The position numbers and the translations under genes are program-made. From Pontederia crassipes (lineage: Eukaryota; Streptophyta; Magnoliopsida; Commelinales; Pontederiaceae), in NCBI GenBank assembly GCA_030549335.1, contig CM060187.1:57494203-57558202 (forward strand): a stretch of DNA of 64,000 nt, in the 5' to 3' direction. Positions 23,751-37,875 of this stretch are shown piece after piece. The notes beneath the pieces were generated by a model. The model made no database searches. It saw only the letters and a list, made by a program, of their open reading frames with translations, and was not told the DNA's origin. How positions within the stretch are numbered: position 1 is the first letter of the stretch; every line of letters begins with the position of its first letter.

Positions 23751-24855
23751 ATCTTCAAAAAAGAAAGGAAATAACTGAATCAGATCCTCAATATTCAAAT
23801 CTAGATAAACTTCGGAACTATGATATCATGATTAGAAAGTATTACCTGCCTGCCATAAATTACTACCCCATTAAAATGAAGATGAATATATTGCATCAAG
23901 CACTATGAATCCAAATTACGAAAAAAGAATATTCACCTCTAACTAAGTCCAAATGTAACATTAGATCCAGAAAGGGCTTGTATGATGCAAAACAAACCTA
24001 GAGCTCTAACATAAAAGTTTGCTCAAGGTTAGTGATAAAACTTTACACTACGTGGCTGAATTAGTTTGTCTATTCCAAAGATGTGGGATTACAATTATCT
24101 CTGGTTTAACGACTTCTTGGTTTGTCGTGCGTAGAAGCAGATAAAAGCCGTGTCTATCACTTGCCTCATATGCGATGTCAAAAGCCGTGTAACATGTGTT
24201 GGCCAGTGATCAAAGGTTATCATGAAACAGTTATAGGAACTCTCATAGATAGAAATAATGGTCGCTTTTAATCAACCATAAATGTGGATTATGAACTGCA
24301 GAAAGGAAACTTAAGCATTCATCTTTATGTCATTCTCACTGCGGAAAAGAATGAGTATGGTTATCGAGCTGATATTAAGGACACCGAAATTTACATATCG
24401 ACGCCAGTTACGATAGAAGGAAACAAGCGCTGAGATCAGATGTTTGTGGGAAAGGGTACTCTTAGCAGGAAGTTCTATTAAGCTCAGACTTAGAAATATG
24501 CCAATGAGTTCTGAATTCTTCAAACCGGGACCTTATGAGAGAGGACGAAAACGGAGAAGCGATTTTATGTCCGAATGGAATCTTCAGGCTGTAGCCCTCA
24601 TACTTGAGCAGCGAGGACATGACGAATCGCGATCGGATTCAACAGACATCGTCTAACTCAGTGCGAACACAATTCTAATCTGACCGCGATTTCCTGCTTT
24701 CAAGCAGTCACGGATTGCTCATACCAAAACAACAACGCCTCCAGTTCGATCCACGGAGGCGAATTCCGGGGAGGACACCGCGGGCATCACCCTCGGATCT
24801 AAGGATGAATCCCGGACAGATCCGGCATGAGAGACTAACAGAGAGAGAGATATAC

Positions 24856-25030
24856 CTGGTGGTCGCCGGCGCTGGTGGCCGGTGACGAGGACTTCAGCGG
24901 CGGCTGACGACAGCGCCTGGGGGAGGAGGAGGAGGTTACGGCGGAGGAATTGTGGTGGCGGTGGGGGCGACGGTGGTGGTAGAATCAGGGTTTGCCGAGT
25001 TTCTAGTTCTTTTGGTCGATGCATGCGACA
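24856..25030 (-). other. Probable non-coding first exon (5' UTR) of the alkaline ceramidase gene
   Basis: A GC-rich block on the minus strand ends in CCAG|GTATATC at 24856/24855, a good donor. The matching acceptor is TTTCTTTTTTGAAG at 23753, directly before AT-ATG. The implied 5' UTR intron is about 1.1 kb. The right end of the exon is approximate, and no protein family is recognisable in its frames. Confidence 0.5.
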
Positions 25031-25899
25031 GAAACAGCAGCGTTTCGACGCGCTACGAAGTCGGTGGCACTTTTTCCCCCGGTTTTTTTCATCCTTGTTC
25101 CTATGAATTGATTTGATTTGATTAGTGTTTATTTATGTCAGAAATTACTTAACTTTATAAATTGGACACACCTTGTAATAATACGAACTAATATATTAGG
25201 TTCGAGTTTGTTGTAAGGTAAGGTTTTAGGGACAATTGCACTCAAAATCTAAACTTTTAATCTTTGCCCCATTTGAAAAGAAAAATAGTGCTAATGATTT
25301 TTTTATAGGAAAAAAATCAAAATGAATAACCCACAAGCATGACCAAACCTTGTCAACTATTCTTTTCTTATATTATTCCGTTGCTCTTTAACTATATTAC
25401 TTTGAATGCTTCTACAATTATCTTTAACACTAATTTTTTCCAACCTCAAGTGATCCAATAAAATTCAATAGCCAACTGTTACTACATAATAAAATCTGAA
25501 CAAAACTGTGGTGGAAGAACAACAAAACACCCATAAGCATTTAAAATCAAAAGGCGATATCTAGTTGAACAAGAAAAGTTTGAACAATGAACATGATCAT
25601 CGTCAACATGGCTAACAGAATACATGTCTCAGAGGTTGCTCCATCTGTACAATCACGTTAGTCGTACTCCTACGCTTCCTTTATCATCTGTTCTTTACAC
25701 TCATAAAAATTGTACATTTATATGCTCTGCAGGGTCTTCACCATTAGGCATCCTCTCTGGCTAACATAAAACTATAAATGTACAGATGAACTAATTTATT
25801 TTTATCAATCAAGCCTTTGCTCGTCGGTGCTGTGATAAGATAAAACAAGCAAATGCACTAGCCTTCCTGTCAGCTGTACAATTTTCCTCATTGTGATAT

Positions 25900-28800
25900 C
25901 TAAGATGAGCACGCCGACTGAATCCCAACTCTCCTTTCTGCACATAAAAAGAAAGTTTTGATCAGAGCACAGGCAAATGGCTTGCTCCAGCAGAAAACTC
26001 AACCAGATTAAGAAAGCAAGTAAATTTTCCGAAATAAATATGATCTTGCAAAGAAGTAAATACGTCAGGAGTCAGGATCACATGCAAATATGAATGCAAT
26101 TCTATGTTGTACCTCCAGCAGCTACAAGCTTTTCTACACGTGCAACTATGTGCTTTCCATAAGTGTACTTCTTCAGTGCACTCAAGTGAACCTTTATCCG
26201 GGTCAGGATGATCTCACGTTGATCATCCTCACAAGTCTCAAGTACTTTCTGAACCACATAGTTTGCAAATTGGTCTTTCATCATGACCTGAATGCAAAGA
26301 AAAGGGAACATCAGTAGCAGCAGCCCACATCCTCTAGTCGATCTTGATAATCTAAAGACATGTTTGCTTTCTGCAGTCCTTAATCATGTGGTGCGTCATA
26401 AAAGTATAAAAACATGTTAATGTACTTGTTGGTTCTTGTTCATAAGGAATCTAAGGTATAGCCTTTGAATGTAATTCCTACAGACATCTGTGTTCTTCCA
26501 CGTTTTTGTTACGAAAGCACTGAACTTCATAGAAAAAACAACGTTCTTCTCCGATCAAAATTTCTTACATTTAAGATTTTACTCAAGCTAATAGAATGCT
26601 ACTTTCCCTCAAATAAAAATTGAATGCCAACAAAAAATATTTAAACAACAATAAACATCTAAAGGTTGACTAGATCCCAAACCATTGCAGTTCCCAAGTC
26701 ACATTTCAATAGAAACTAACCTCTAAAGGCTCATTCACGCCTGTCGAACCAAGCATTTCATTTACCAAACTCTGACGTTGGGCTGGATCACCAAAGGTCA
26801 AACATTTCTCGATGACATTGGAGGCAAACTTCTGCTGGCTCATTTGTACTATCTGTCCACTTAACTTGTTCATGATAGCAGAACGCTCATGAGGTTTCCC
26901 GTGCTCAAGGACGTGCTGAAAAAAAAACAGTCTGAGCATGTTTTCTGTAAACTACATGAATCATCATTCCGAGAACTACAGAATTGCATAGTAAGCATGG
27001 AATCCTTAAAGTAGCTTTTAGAAGAATCCTTAAAGCATATTAGATACTTGAGAATGACGAAATGTGAACTTCTCAATCTATGAAATTCTATCAGAGGTGA
27101 TAATCAGGTAATCAACATGAGGTAAACATGACAGCCAAAGGACAATTTGTTTCTTTAACAAGCCAGAATATCCAATAAGAAGTATATACCTGAACAACAT
27201 AGTTCCCATATTGGTCTTGTGCCAACATACAAACAGACTGCAAAATCTCATCCATCATTATTTGCTGAGTTTTAGTATCATGACAGTGCTCCAGTATTCT
27301 CTGCAGGGAGGAGAAGTTGACAAAACTATTCAAATCTGGCATTTTTCAGTGATCTTTACACATGATATTAATCATTTACCTGGATGACACGACATCCATA
27401 TGGATGTGTTGATAATGTCACAATCTGGCCATAGAAAGTTGAAACAATGAATTGGATTGCATCCTCAGGAATGCACTCAATACATTTTTGGATAACATGG
27501 TTTCCATTCTGGTCTCGGACACAACGCATTACATGTCCATCTAACTCTGCAACCATTTTAGTTTTCTGATCCAGCTCAATTACTTCTATAGCCTGCATGC
27601 ATGAGGAAAAGTTGTTTAAACCTTAACAATTAGCACAGATTAAAAAGATCTTTCATCAGAATTTGTAGATGGAAAAAGGGAAAAACAAGGGAAGAAGTAA
27701 TGGAAGAGGAAATAATGAATGTATAAGTACATGTATGCAGTGTTGTCAAACACGTAAAACGGACACGACACGGAGAAGCCGGAAAAACACGAAATCGTAT
27801 ACACGTAACACGACACGACCGATTCTACCAGAAAATTATTTTATATATTAATTACAATAGACCCAGATAATATATGGCGTTTTTTAAAAAATGATGCAGA
27901 ATTGCTTACTTAAAATCATCAAACCATCTGCATACAAAATATCAAATCATCAAATTTTCTAACATTCTCAACCCCTCACCCCCTCGGTTCATCTAATCAC
28001 AAACATAAGGGAGGGACCGAGAGATGTTCTGACACTTCCTCTGTTCCTCTGTTCGCACATACAAAGAAAGAGGGACTGAGGGAGGTTCCTCACTTCCTCT
28101 GTTCCTCTGTTCCCAAACAAATAGAGGAACGGCGGGATTCAGCTGTTCGCACATACAACAAAAGAGGGTTCGCAAACAAATAGAAAAAGAGGAAGGAGGG
28201 AGGACGGGCACAATCATAAACACGTAGAGACACACCACGAGCAGGAGGGCGTACCGGCAGAGGCGGACAGCTAGGTCAGCGGGTGAACGACATGAGAGGT
28301 GGCTGCAGGGATGAACAACACGATCAGGCGAAGTGAGGTCGCACATAGAAAGGAGAGAGATGGCACTGTGAGCAGCCACATACAAAGAGAGAGAGAGGCA
28401 GAGAGAGGGAGCGGGGGAGCGAGGGAGAGTACCAGGTTACCAACAGCAGAAGAAAGCGAACGCCGGAATTGGAGCAACAGGAGCAGGGAGCGAAAGAGTA
28501 GCAGCATGATCAGGATTCAGGGGCGCCGGAAGAAGTGAACGCCGGCCGGCGAGAGTTGGAGCAGCGGCGTCGTGTTTGGAGCAGCAGCGTCGCGGTGCGT
28601 CATGGTGGCGAAAGTTGGAGCAGGGAAAAGGGGTTAGGGCATCCGCGGTTTTGGAAGGAAAAAGGGAAGTCACGCGCCGTCTCACGTGGGCGAACGAGCG
28701 GGAGGAGAAAAAATGGGGACGCGATTCTACCGTCTCTACGTCTTGACGCGCGATTCTACTGCGTCCCAGCCAAACGCGATTCCGGGTGGAATCGAGCACG

Positions 28801-31612
28801 TTTGGCCGGGGTGGAGTCGTAGAAACGTACGATTCTACGATTCAAAACGCGTTTTTGACTACCTTGCATGTATGTACTAGAGCAAAAGCGCCAATTTGAA
28901 GCACAGGACAAGTAATATGTTTCTTTCTCTCTGGGCAAATTAATGCACAGGTATTCAGAGTAGCCAACGGACTAAACAAATGGAAGGAGATATCAACATT
29001 CCAGATTCCCAAAGTAGTATAATCTTTTTTTTTGTTCTACCTAACTGTACAACATTCTTAAATTGAACCAAGAAACTGGAGAAGCATGAACCTTTTGGAT
29101 AACCCGACAACCATACATCTGGAGGCTTAGTGCAAGGACGTGTCCAGTCAGCTGGTCAGCTAATTCCCTTATCTGAGCTGCACTTCCATGCTCAAAAAAC
29201 TGCCATAAAAGTTTTTATTAGGTGACATAAAAAATAATAATGACAAAAAAAAGAAATCACAATGGGATACAGGACACCTTTTGAACAACATAATTGCCAA
29301 ACACGTCAGTCATCAATGTAAGAGCTTGAGGCATGATTTCTTCAAAAACCATGTCCTTCTCCTCTTTCGTCGCCGTTTCAAGTTTTTGCTGAATGAATCG
29401 ACTTCCGTATTGGTCAGCACTGCACATTAATTACATATCAATAACCTAGATAAATATGGCAACTACCAAAAATGTTGAGACGTGCTACTTTTTTATAATA
29501 CACATCAGTGACCTATATCAGTAGAAAAGTACCTACACTCAATAATGCATGAACCAGATTAATTTGAATAACAGAGTCACGAATGAAAATATGTTTACCT
29601 AAACTCAACAACATGTCCAACAATTTCAGAGAGTTCATAACATTTGGTCTTGTTGTTCTTGAACTCATCAAGAAGAGAGGAGGTGTAAGTGTTAGCCATT
29701 CCCCATGCACCCAGCATGCTTCCATTAAAGTTCCTTAAAGTTGAAGGGAAATGCATGTTGCTGTCAGCAATGGTATTCCTAAGAGGACTATCCAGTCTAT
29801 TTAAAGAAGGATGAGGAACATGACTTGCTAATGGGCTTCCCGGGTAGCCAAGGCCAAAAGCAGGGCTTCCATAGTAGCCATTATCCAGATTCATGGACTC
29901 ATTATTATTGATAAATGGCATGCCATAGTTCTTTTCTGATTGAAGCAGTGCCTCCACATATGCCTTCTGGACCTCAATTAAGTCGGCATAAGAATTAGCC
30001 ATGTAACTCATTTCCAGGGAAGGATCGTTAAAACCAATTCCAGGTTGTGCTGCATATTCTGTATTTCTTAGGTACTGAAGTAAGAGAGGATCTACTGACA
30101 TCTGAGGTACAGAAGGTCCTGTGGGGCTGCTTGTCCCTTTGTGATTATGTAAGTCCTTTGATCCATTTAAATTTGATCCAGAAAAATAGCCTTCCTTCGT
30201 CCTTGAATCAGTAACAGGAAATGTAATTCCCGGTGCAATAGCAGCATTGCCAAACAGCTGACTAATACTTGCACTATTATGATTTGTCATCATTGAAGAC
30301 AATGCTGGATCAATGGAAAATCCACCTAGTCCATAGCTCGAAAAAGTCCCATTCATATCATTTTCATTTGGAAGGCCAGAGCTACCAGTGGAATTGGAGG
30401 ACAAAAAGTTGTGAACATCTGACAGCAGATCATGCTTCAGATCTCCAATTCCCGACAACCTCATGCCAGATAAAGCAGCTACCAGATCATCAGGTTCGGT
30501 CATATTAGATGAACCACCTTTGAAGGTGACTGAACTATTAGGTTTCTTATCAGCATAATTGGAGTTGTTTGAAGAGGCTGAAATCAATGCTCCTGTATCA
30601 TCATTGGATGCATTACGGCTTGCCGGACGTGAAAGATGACCTGATGCCAGAGTTACATGTCGTCCATCATCCTGCAAACAATGCAACTCACATTCACCAT
30701 TATGAAAACGAACTACTTAAGAAGTAAAGAAGGTAGAAAGGGAAAGAAAGGTCCTATCATCTATGCAGATTGTAATTTGAACGCATGATATTATAGAGAA
30801 CTACAAATACAGACTATATAACTCTGGAACCAGACAAAAAACATTGGATGCGTTAATCGTTAGTAAAGCCCACAATAGATGAGAAAAAGAAAAGAAATTT
30901 ACACCACCTATCTAATTGTCAGGAAAATATCAAGTGTCTTTATCGCTAAAAAAAATTGATTGCGGATTGTAAAGTAAAAATGGTGGTGAGCGAGGGTGAC
31001 CTGAAACACAGTATCATAGTTCTTCTGCCGATTAAGTTCGATACCAGGCAAACCAATCAGCCCATCTCCACTTTCCAGCCATTCGCTAGTACCAGCAGCT
31101 CTCCATGGCTGGACTTCGAGCTCTTCCTTCTGCGGCCGTGTTGAGAAGAGAGACCGGCCTCCCTCGCTGTCCAACTGATTAGGTATCGTCCTCTTGTCCC
31201 CAATCCCACCAAACGCCGAGTTCCCTGCTTGAAGCCTCTGCGTAAACCGCCAGTCCTCCTTGGATAGGAGCGGCGGCGGCAGTCTAGGATTCAGATTTAC
31301 GTGCGAGTAATAGTACTCGAGGTAAACCGGATCGGATCGGAGTTCGTCCTCCGACGCGAAGCTGTCAATTTGTTTGGTTCCCGAAGCATTTAGCAACCCA
31401 CCATTGCCGCTGCCACCGAAGAGCCCTCCAACGGCACTCAAGGACCCTTCCACGGTGGGCGGCGCGGAGCCGCTGCGGTAGATGTTCAGCTCCCTCTCCC
31501 AATCGCTGGCCTCCTGCCTCCGCTGCTTCCGGAGCAGCAAACCCATCTCCTCCGAACTAAACCCATCCCCGCCGCCACCCATCATCGGCCTCATGCTCAT
31601 CTCCGATAGCAT
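25900..31612 (-). CDS. Pumilio-family RNA-binding protein
   Basis: Cytoplasmic post-transcriptional repressor binding 3' UTRs. Coding exons (minus): 31612-31001, 30671-29599, 29419-29278, 29199-29092, 27592-27380, 27300-27190, 26915-26721, 26287-26113 and 25937-25900, all with GT-AG introns and consistent frame, giving 888 residues. The N-terminus has the plant NABP-type region ([49 protein letters not shown]). The C-terminal third holds eight Puf repeats. Their base-contact triplets read, in order, SRFIQ, NYVVQ, CRVIQ, NHVIQ, CRVIQ, NYVVQ, SNVIE, NYVVQ, the same as human PUM1, so UGUANAUA recognition is expected. The ending [15 protein letters not shown] matches the Arabidopsis APUM1-6 group, so the nearest paralogue is in that group but not resolved. 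The 1.5-kb intron 29091-27593 contains a hAT element. Confidence 0.95.
27738..28866. mobile_element. Non-autonomous hAT-type DNA transposon in a Pumilio intron
   Basis: A 1129-bp element with imperfect terminal inverted repeats: CAGTGTTGTCAAA at the left and, read inward from the right, CAAGGTAGTCAAA. A perfect 8-bp target duplication CATGTATG lies at 27730-27737 and 28867-28874, the hallmark length for hAT. The motif GATTCTAC occurs near the ends at 27821, 28723, 28752 and 28831, resembling subterminal transposase sites. The interior is GC-rich compared with the intron around it and includes a roughly 70-bp tandem duplication near 28030-28120 (shared phrase CTTCCTCTGTTCCTCTGTTC). No transposase is recognisable. 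Confidence 0.87.
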
Positions 31613-34332
31613 CGTAACTAACCAACAGCTAACACTCTACCAACAAACCAGGAAACAAAGTTGACAAAAAGATAGAATCTAGCAAACCACAAAGTCTGCT
31701 TCCAACATTAAGTGTCCAACAGTGTAAAATCCAATTGTTTTCCAAACCAGAAAGCACGAAAGATTGAATCTTTATTTCAATCTCTCAACCATTGGCCTCG
31801 TGCTCATTTGTGCTGGCATCCAACAAACTCCCACTCAACACTCCGAAGAAAACTACGGATCAAGACGATCGCAAAGCAAAATCCTAGCAAACAACGCACC
31901 AAGTTTGCGCCTTTAGCATTGCAACACAATTAAAAACACATTTTTCACTGCATTGCAGAGGAAAACCATATTTTTTGGCGTCATAAAATGTACTTATAAT
32001 CATCGCTAAAAAAAAAGGATCAGTTTTTAACCCAAAATCCACGAGCTAAACCGTGAGAGTTGCGTCAAGGAAAATCCCCTAAAAAATCGAGGGATCGACG
32101 CAAAAATTTGCCATATTTCTAACGAAGCTCTCTACAGTTGCTATCAAGCCACCATTTCCCCCATTACCACCTCGTAGAGGAGGAGAACACTGTTAAAAGC
32201 CGCCAGGGGTTCGACGAGCAAGAACAAAGGTGATCTCATCCGTTGAACCTAATAACCATCGGCTCAGATCGATCCGGACACGAAATTTGCTCTCGAAGCC
32301 CTAGGGATCTTTACTGCAGGGACGTTAATGGTCGGACTAATGCCAGAAATGGAGAATGGCTTAATGGCTTAATCGGACGCGGGTTTAATGGGAGGGAAAG
32401 GACGAGACATTTTTTTTTACTAAGTTTTGTCGGATGGTGGTACATCTCGACAAGGCTCATGCATCAAATATATGCTAATTATTATCCGATTGAATCAAGT
32501 TGGTGGTCGCTGTTTTGGATTTGGAATGACAAAGGCAAATGTTGTTAGAATTTCAGAATTTTTTTTCCTCTTACCTGTTAGGGGGATGTAGCTCGGATTG
32601 GATCAACTTTTTATCTAAACAAATATTTGATATTGCATTGATTTAGAAAAAATGTATCTTAAATTATTTTGAAAGGTTTATTTGTTAATTTTTTTTACAA
32701 ATGCAAGTGATATTAGAATATAAAATTAATGTACCTTGATAACACTTTTTGCTTTGAAATGACGTGGAGCGCATCTCAATCACTTATTCACTTATTAATG
32801 TTCCATATAAATGATATGTTTAAATAATAAGATTTAATCAGATTACATTAATTTTTTTATAATAGAAGGTGTTTTGAATGTACATTAAAATTTTAAAATA
32901 TAACAAACATAATTTAAATACAGAAAAAAAAGAAATTAATCTTCATAAAAAAATTTATCTTTTTAATAGTAAAAGATAATTAAAATAGTAATATAAATTC
33001 ATTTAAATGAAAAAAATGGAGCCCTTGTGTTTCTAGTTTTACGAATAGAAAATCTGTTTCAATTTATTAGAAAGTTGTCTATAGATCTAATCTGTGGTTA
33101 GATTTTTTTTACACTTAAGTTCTATGGTCAATTCTTTTCCCCTAATGTCATACCAAAAATAATTAATTAAGAGTGTGTTTTTCTTAGTGATGCACTAAAT
33201 ATCCAGTTTTGTTTCATTTCATCCAGTTCAATTGGCATGATAAAAAAAAGTTGCGCTCATTAGTCAAATTTAACAAATATGGTAAATGCTAACATTAATG
33301 ATAAAAATAGAATTCATTTTTTAGTCCAAATATGATAATTTTTTATGTGAAACTCTTACTTATTGGCGTTTTTTTATGCTCATTTGTGTTCTTTATTATT
33401 TTTGTTCGGTGGAAACTTCTGCAAGTCAAAGTCACGAGCATGCTCGAATTCTTGACCCATTTGCCGGATCATAAATATGATTTGCCTAATGTTTGCCATG
33501 ACTTAATTAATGGAAAAAAGAAAATAAATATAATTTAGTGTAGTTGAGTATTTTTATATTATGAAAATAATAGTATGGAAATCATGCATAGAGTACCTCC
33601 TAATTGTATTCATCATGTATTTAGATATTGTAATGACATGAGATAGAGGTGGACGGAGTACAATTGGTGCAAATTATAATTATTTTAATATTTTTTTATA
33701 ATAATATAACAAAATTAAATATAATTAATTAAAAGTTACTAAATAAGTGGTTACAACTCATATAAATTTAAAAAAAAAATTTAAAATAACTAATTATTAT
33801 TCTTTGAATCTAGCTAATTATATCATCGAAAATGAAATATAGCCATTTGGTTCCATGTACTTATAAATTATTATTTCAATAAAATAGCTAACAATGATGT
33901 AAGATAAATTTAAAATTGTTTATAGTGATTTATTTTAAAAGTGAATTAAATAACATAAAGAAGAATTATTTTTTATACATGATTATGTTGGAAAATAATA
34001 AAATTGATTATGCAAAGATATTTTTATCAACAATTTAAAGAAATCTAGGTGGATTAAAAATTTAAACTTATAACTAATATTAGTATATTGTATAACTATT
34101 TAAATACATAATAATATACATAACCTAAAAATTATGGGGTCAATTGAACCCATACTTGATCATGTAGGTCCGCATATGACCTGAGATTTAAGAATCAAGA
34201 TGGTGAATAGTCTCACATAAGCAAAACACGAAAGTGGTTATGGACTTATATGTAGCTGCCTCCTTCACACGTATTTTAAATTCGTGCATGTCGAAAGTCC
34301 AAAGCGAATAATATCTTCATTGGACCGGCGGT
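31613..34332. other. Pumilio upstream region, then AT-rich intergenic DNA
   Basis: 31.6-32.4 kb is moderate in GC and probably holds the Pumilio 5' UTR and promoter, with no upstream exon I could fix. From 32.6 kb the sequence is very AT-rich and without recognisable genes up to the gypsy element. Confidence 0.5.
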
Positions 34333-34746
34333 TGATGGAGATTAAAGGGATGAAAATGAAGTGATATGGAGATCTTTTAGAATTTTAAAAATAAGACATT
34401 AAATATCATGAAATGTTGTTAAGATTTCAAAGGGTATTTAAAAAACATTTAATATTATGCAAAAATTTAGAGAAAAGTGAATAATTATTTTGGAAAGTGA
34501 AGGATTATCTTGGGAAGTGAAAGATCATTTTGAGAGTTGAAGAGTCTTTTTCATTTACTATGTTATTTAATTAGAACTAGTATAAATAGTGATGAATGTA
34601 AGGTATGAGTCATGTTATGTTTTCTTAAATTATGAACTTTGAATTCTTATCTTTTGACTACGTGTGTCTTGATGAATTTCTTGATATACTTAGTTGTTTT
34701 ATTTTTATTTTTAAGACTTCATTCTCCTCTATTAATCCATTCGACA
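34333..34746 (+). repeat. Left LTR of the broken Ty3/gypsy element
   Basis: 414 bp starting TGATGGAGATTAAA and ending in CA just before the primer binding site. It is the direct repeat of 37876-38350. In one 54-base stretch aligned by eye (around 34650) I count about eight differences, which indicates an old insertion. Confidence 0.8.
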
Positions 34747-37700
34747 TTGGTTGGTATCAGAGCTCCGGTTCTTTCCATGGTTGGTCGTAGTCGACGTGGT
34801 TCAAACGTCAACATGGTCGTAGATGATCTTTGTGATATCGAGGTGGACGAGTTGAGAAGGCAAGTGCAACAACCCCAACAACAACTTGAAGTTATCCAAG
34901 CTGCAAATCGCGACGAACAACGTCATGATTCGCAAGTTGATGATAAAGAGGATTTCAATATGTTCCATGAAGATGATAGTGATTCATCTACTGGGAGGGG
35001 TTCTTTTCGCTCCAACCAACGATGTGAATGACTATGACGTCAAAGTTGGCATTCTCGACTTTGAAGATAAACTACATTCAGAAAACTTAATCGATTGACT
35101 TGCGACAGTCGAACGGATTTTTGACTATAAAAGCACCTCGAAAGATAAGAAGGTCAAACTTATTGTTATCAAACTGAAGAAATATACCTCAATATGACAG
35201 GAGAATCTAAAGAGACAAAGGAATCACGAAGGAAAGTGAAAGATTTTGATGTGGGAAAAGATGAAGAAGTAGCTAAAAATAAATTCTTTCCCACCAGCTA
35301 CAAATAAGATTCCTTCTCTAGCTTGTACAACTTCAAACAAGTGGCTCATGTTGAAAGACAACCAAAGGAGAAAAGTGTTCGTAAACACTTTAAAAAAGAA
35401 GGAGGCCTTAACCAAGGGAGTATTCTAGCCATCAAGTCCCCATCGCCTTCTAACACAATGATTTCTTCTAAGAATGCTCCGACACAAGAAGGTAATCCTC
35501 GCACTGTTTCAAATCATGTCCCTAAACAATGCTTTAAATGTCGAGGATCTGGTCATATTGCTTTTGACTGTCCAAATCGGAGGGTTATCTCTCTTATTGA
35601 AGAAATTGAAGATAAACATATGTTTGACATATATCATAATGAGGAGGACGACAATGGACAAAAGGAGATTAGTTATGCTGATGAAGGAGAGGCTTTAGTG
35701 GTTCAGCACCTCTCAAAATCATCACACGCTTAAGATGAAACATGGCTTCATCACAATATATTTCATACTCAATGTGCTTCACATGAAAAGGTATGCACCA
35801 TCATTGTTGATAGTCAGAGTGGTGAAAATATTGTCTCAAAAACTTAGGTGGAAAAATTGGAGTTCAGATTGAAGAAACAGATCTTTATTATAAAACTTTC
35901 TTGACTTCAAAAAAGTAATGATGTTCATAAACATTTGCCTTATTTAATTTTCCATTGATCACGAGTATAAGAATGAAATATTATATGATGTAGTTCCTAC
36001 GAATGCTTGCCATTTATTATTTGGTTGTCCTTGGTTATATCATTGAAATGTTATTTATGATGGCTTCAAGAACACTTATTCATTTGCTAAAGATGGTGTA
36101 AGCGTTACTTTCACTCTCTTAAAGATAGAAGTCAAGCATAAATTTGAAGAGGGAAGTTCTTATTTATCAATGTCTCAATTTCTTCAAGTCATGATTCATT
36201 CGTCAAACACATATACACTTGGGCTCATGGAAGAGAACGAAGATCAAAGTCTTTATTTGATAAATTTCAATATGTGATCCCTATTGATGTTCATCCAGGA
36301 CTTCTGCCTACGCAGGGAAGACAACATAATATTGATTTGATTCTAGGTGCTTTTATTCCAAATAAGATAGCTTATCAAATGATTTTGAAAGTGCCCCGAA
36401 GAACTGCAAAGACAAGTTGATGAATTATTGTAAAAAGTTTGATTCTTAAAAGCTTAAGCCTACGTGCAATATTTACTCTCCTTGTTCCAAAGAAACATGA
36501 CTCATGGAGCATGTGTGGAGAGACGAGCAATGAACAAAATTATCATTAAGTACTGATTCCCTATATCGCATATTGATGATTTAATGATTGATCGAATGAA
36601 TGTATATCATCAAATACGAATGCGTTCAAGAGACGAATAGAAAACTAGATTCAAGATAGGAAAAGGCCTTTATGCGTGGTTGATAATGCCGTTTGGTCTC
36701 TCTAATGCTCCTATTACATTTATCCGCTTGACGAATCATATTTTCAAGACATTCATTGAAAAAATTTTGATGGTATATTTTGATGATATTCTTATATTTA
36801 GCTCAAGCATGCAGGTGCACTTTGCGCATCTTCACTTAGTTTTTAGAGTTCTTTGAGAGCAACAACTATTCGTGAATCTCAAGGAATATCACTTCTTTAC
36901 TAATCATGTCATTTTATTAGAATATGTTATTTTTCAAGAAGGTATTAGCATGGATCCAAGCAAGATTGAGGTAATAGTAAAATGGTCTACACCAAAATCT
37001 TTGCAAGACATTCGAAGCTTTCATGGGCTAACATCATATTATCGACGGTCCATTACTAATTTCAACACTGTCATGGTAGCTATCACCGAATGCTTAAAGG
37101 GTGGAGCATTTAAATGGACTAGTTCAACACAAAATAATTTTGAGTTAATCGAGAAAAGAATGATCAAAGCTCCAGTACTCACATTATTGTATTTCGAGAA
37201 ACTTTTTGAAGTACGTTGTGATGCATCAAATGTAGGAATTGGATTTATCCTTTCTCAAGAAGGTAAACCAAATGTTTGCTTTAGCGAAAAGTTAAATGGA
37301 TCAAGAAAGAGTTATTCAATCTATGAGAAAAAATTGAAGTCTATCCTTCACTCCTTTAGGTACTATCTTATATATAAAGAATTTATTCTTTTCTCTTATT
37401 ATGAGGTCTTGAAATATATTAATAGTCAGCATAAGCTCAATACCCGACAAGCAAAGTGAGTTGAGTTTCTTCAAAACTACACATTTGTGATCAAGCATAA
37501 GAATGAGAAAAGAAATCATGTTGATGATTCTTTAAGTAGAAGATATGTCTTACTCGCTTCTATGCAAGTGAAAGTTGTGGAATTTAAGGTAATAAGAAAG
37601 CTTTACAATAAAATTCCTTATTTTTCTAAAATTTGGGATAAGTGCGTTGAAGGCCCTTCAAAAGAACGATTTGCCCTAGGATATTTTGGAAAGTTCCACT

Positions 37701-37875
37701 CTCGAGTAAAAGGTCCTTTTCAAATTCTAAAAAGGATAAGACAAAATGCATACAAGTTTATTTGTCCGAAAGTTATGGAGTTTCAGCAACTTTTAATGTC
37801 ACATATTGTCCCATCTATGCGGAAGAGATCGAATAAATTCGACTTGAGGACAAATCTTTCCCAACCGAGAGAGAA

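Noticed and set aside
28437-28822. Possible protein-coding exons in the GC-rich part of the Pumilio intron
   Set aside because: Frames lie inside the hAT element, are Arg/Ser-rich without recognisable domains and lack splice context with Pumilio.
32243-32548. A 101-codon open frame upstream of Pumilio
   Set aside because: No family resemblance; it lies in the presumed promoter/leader region on the opposite strand.
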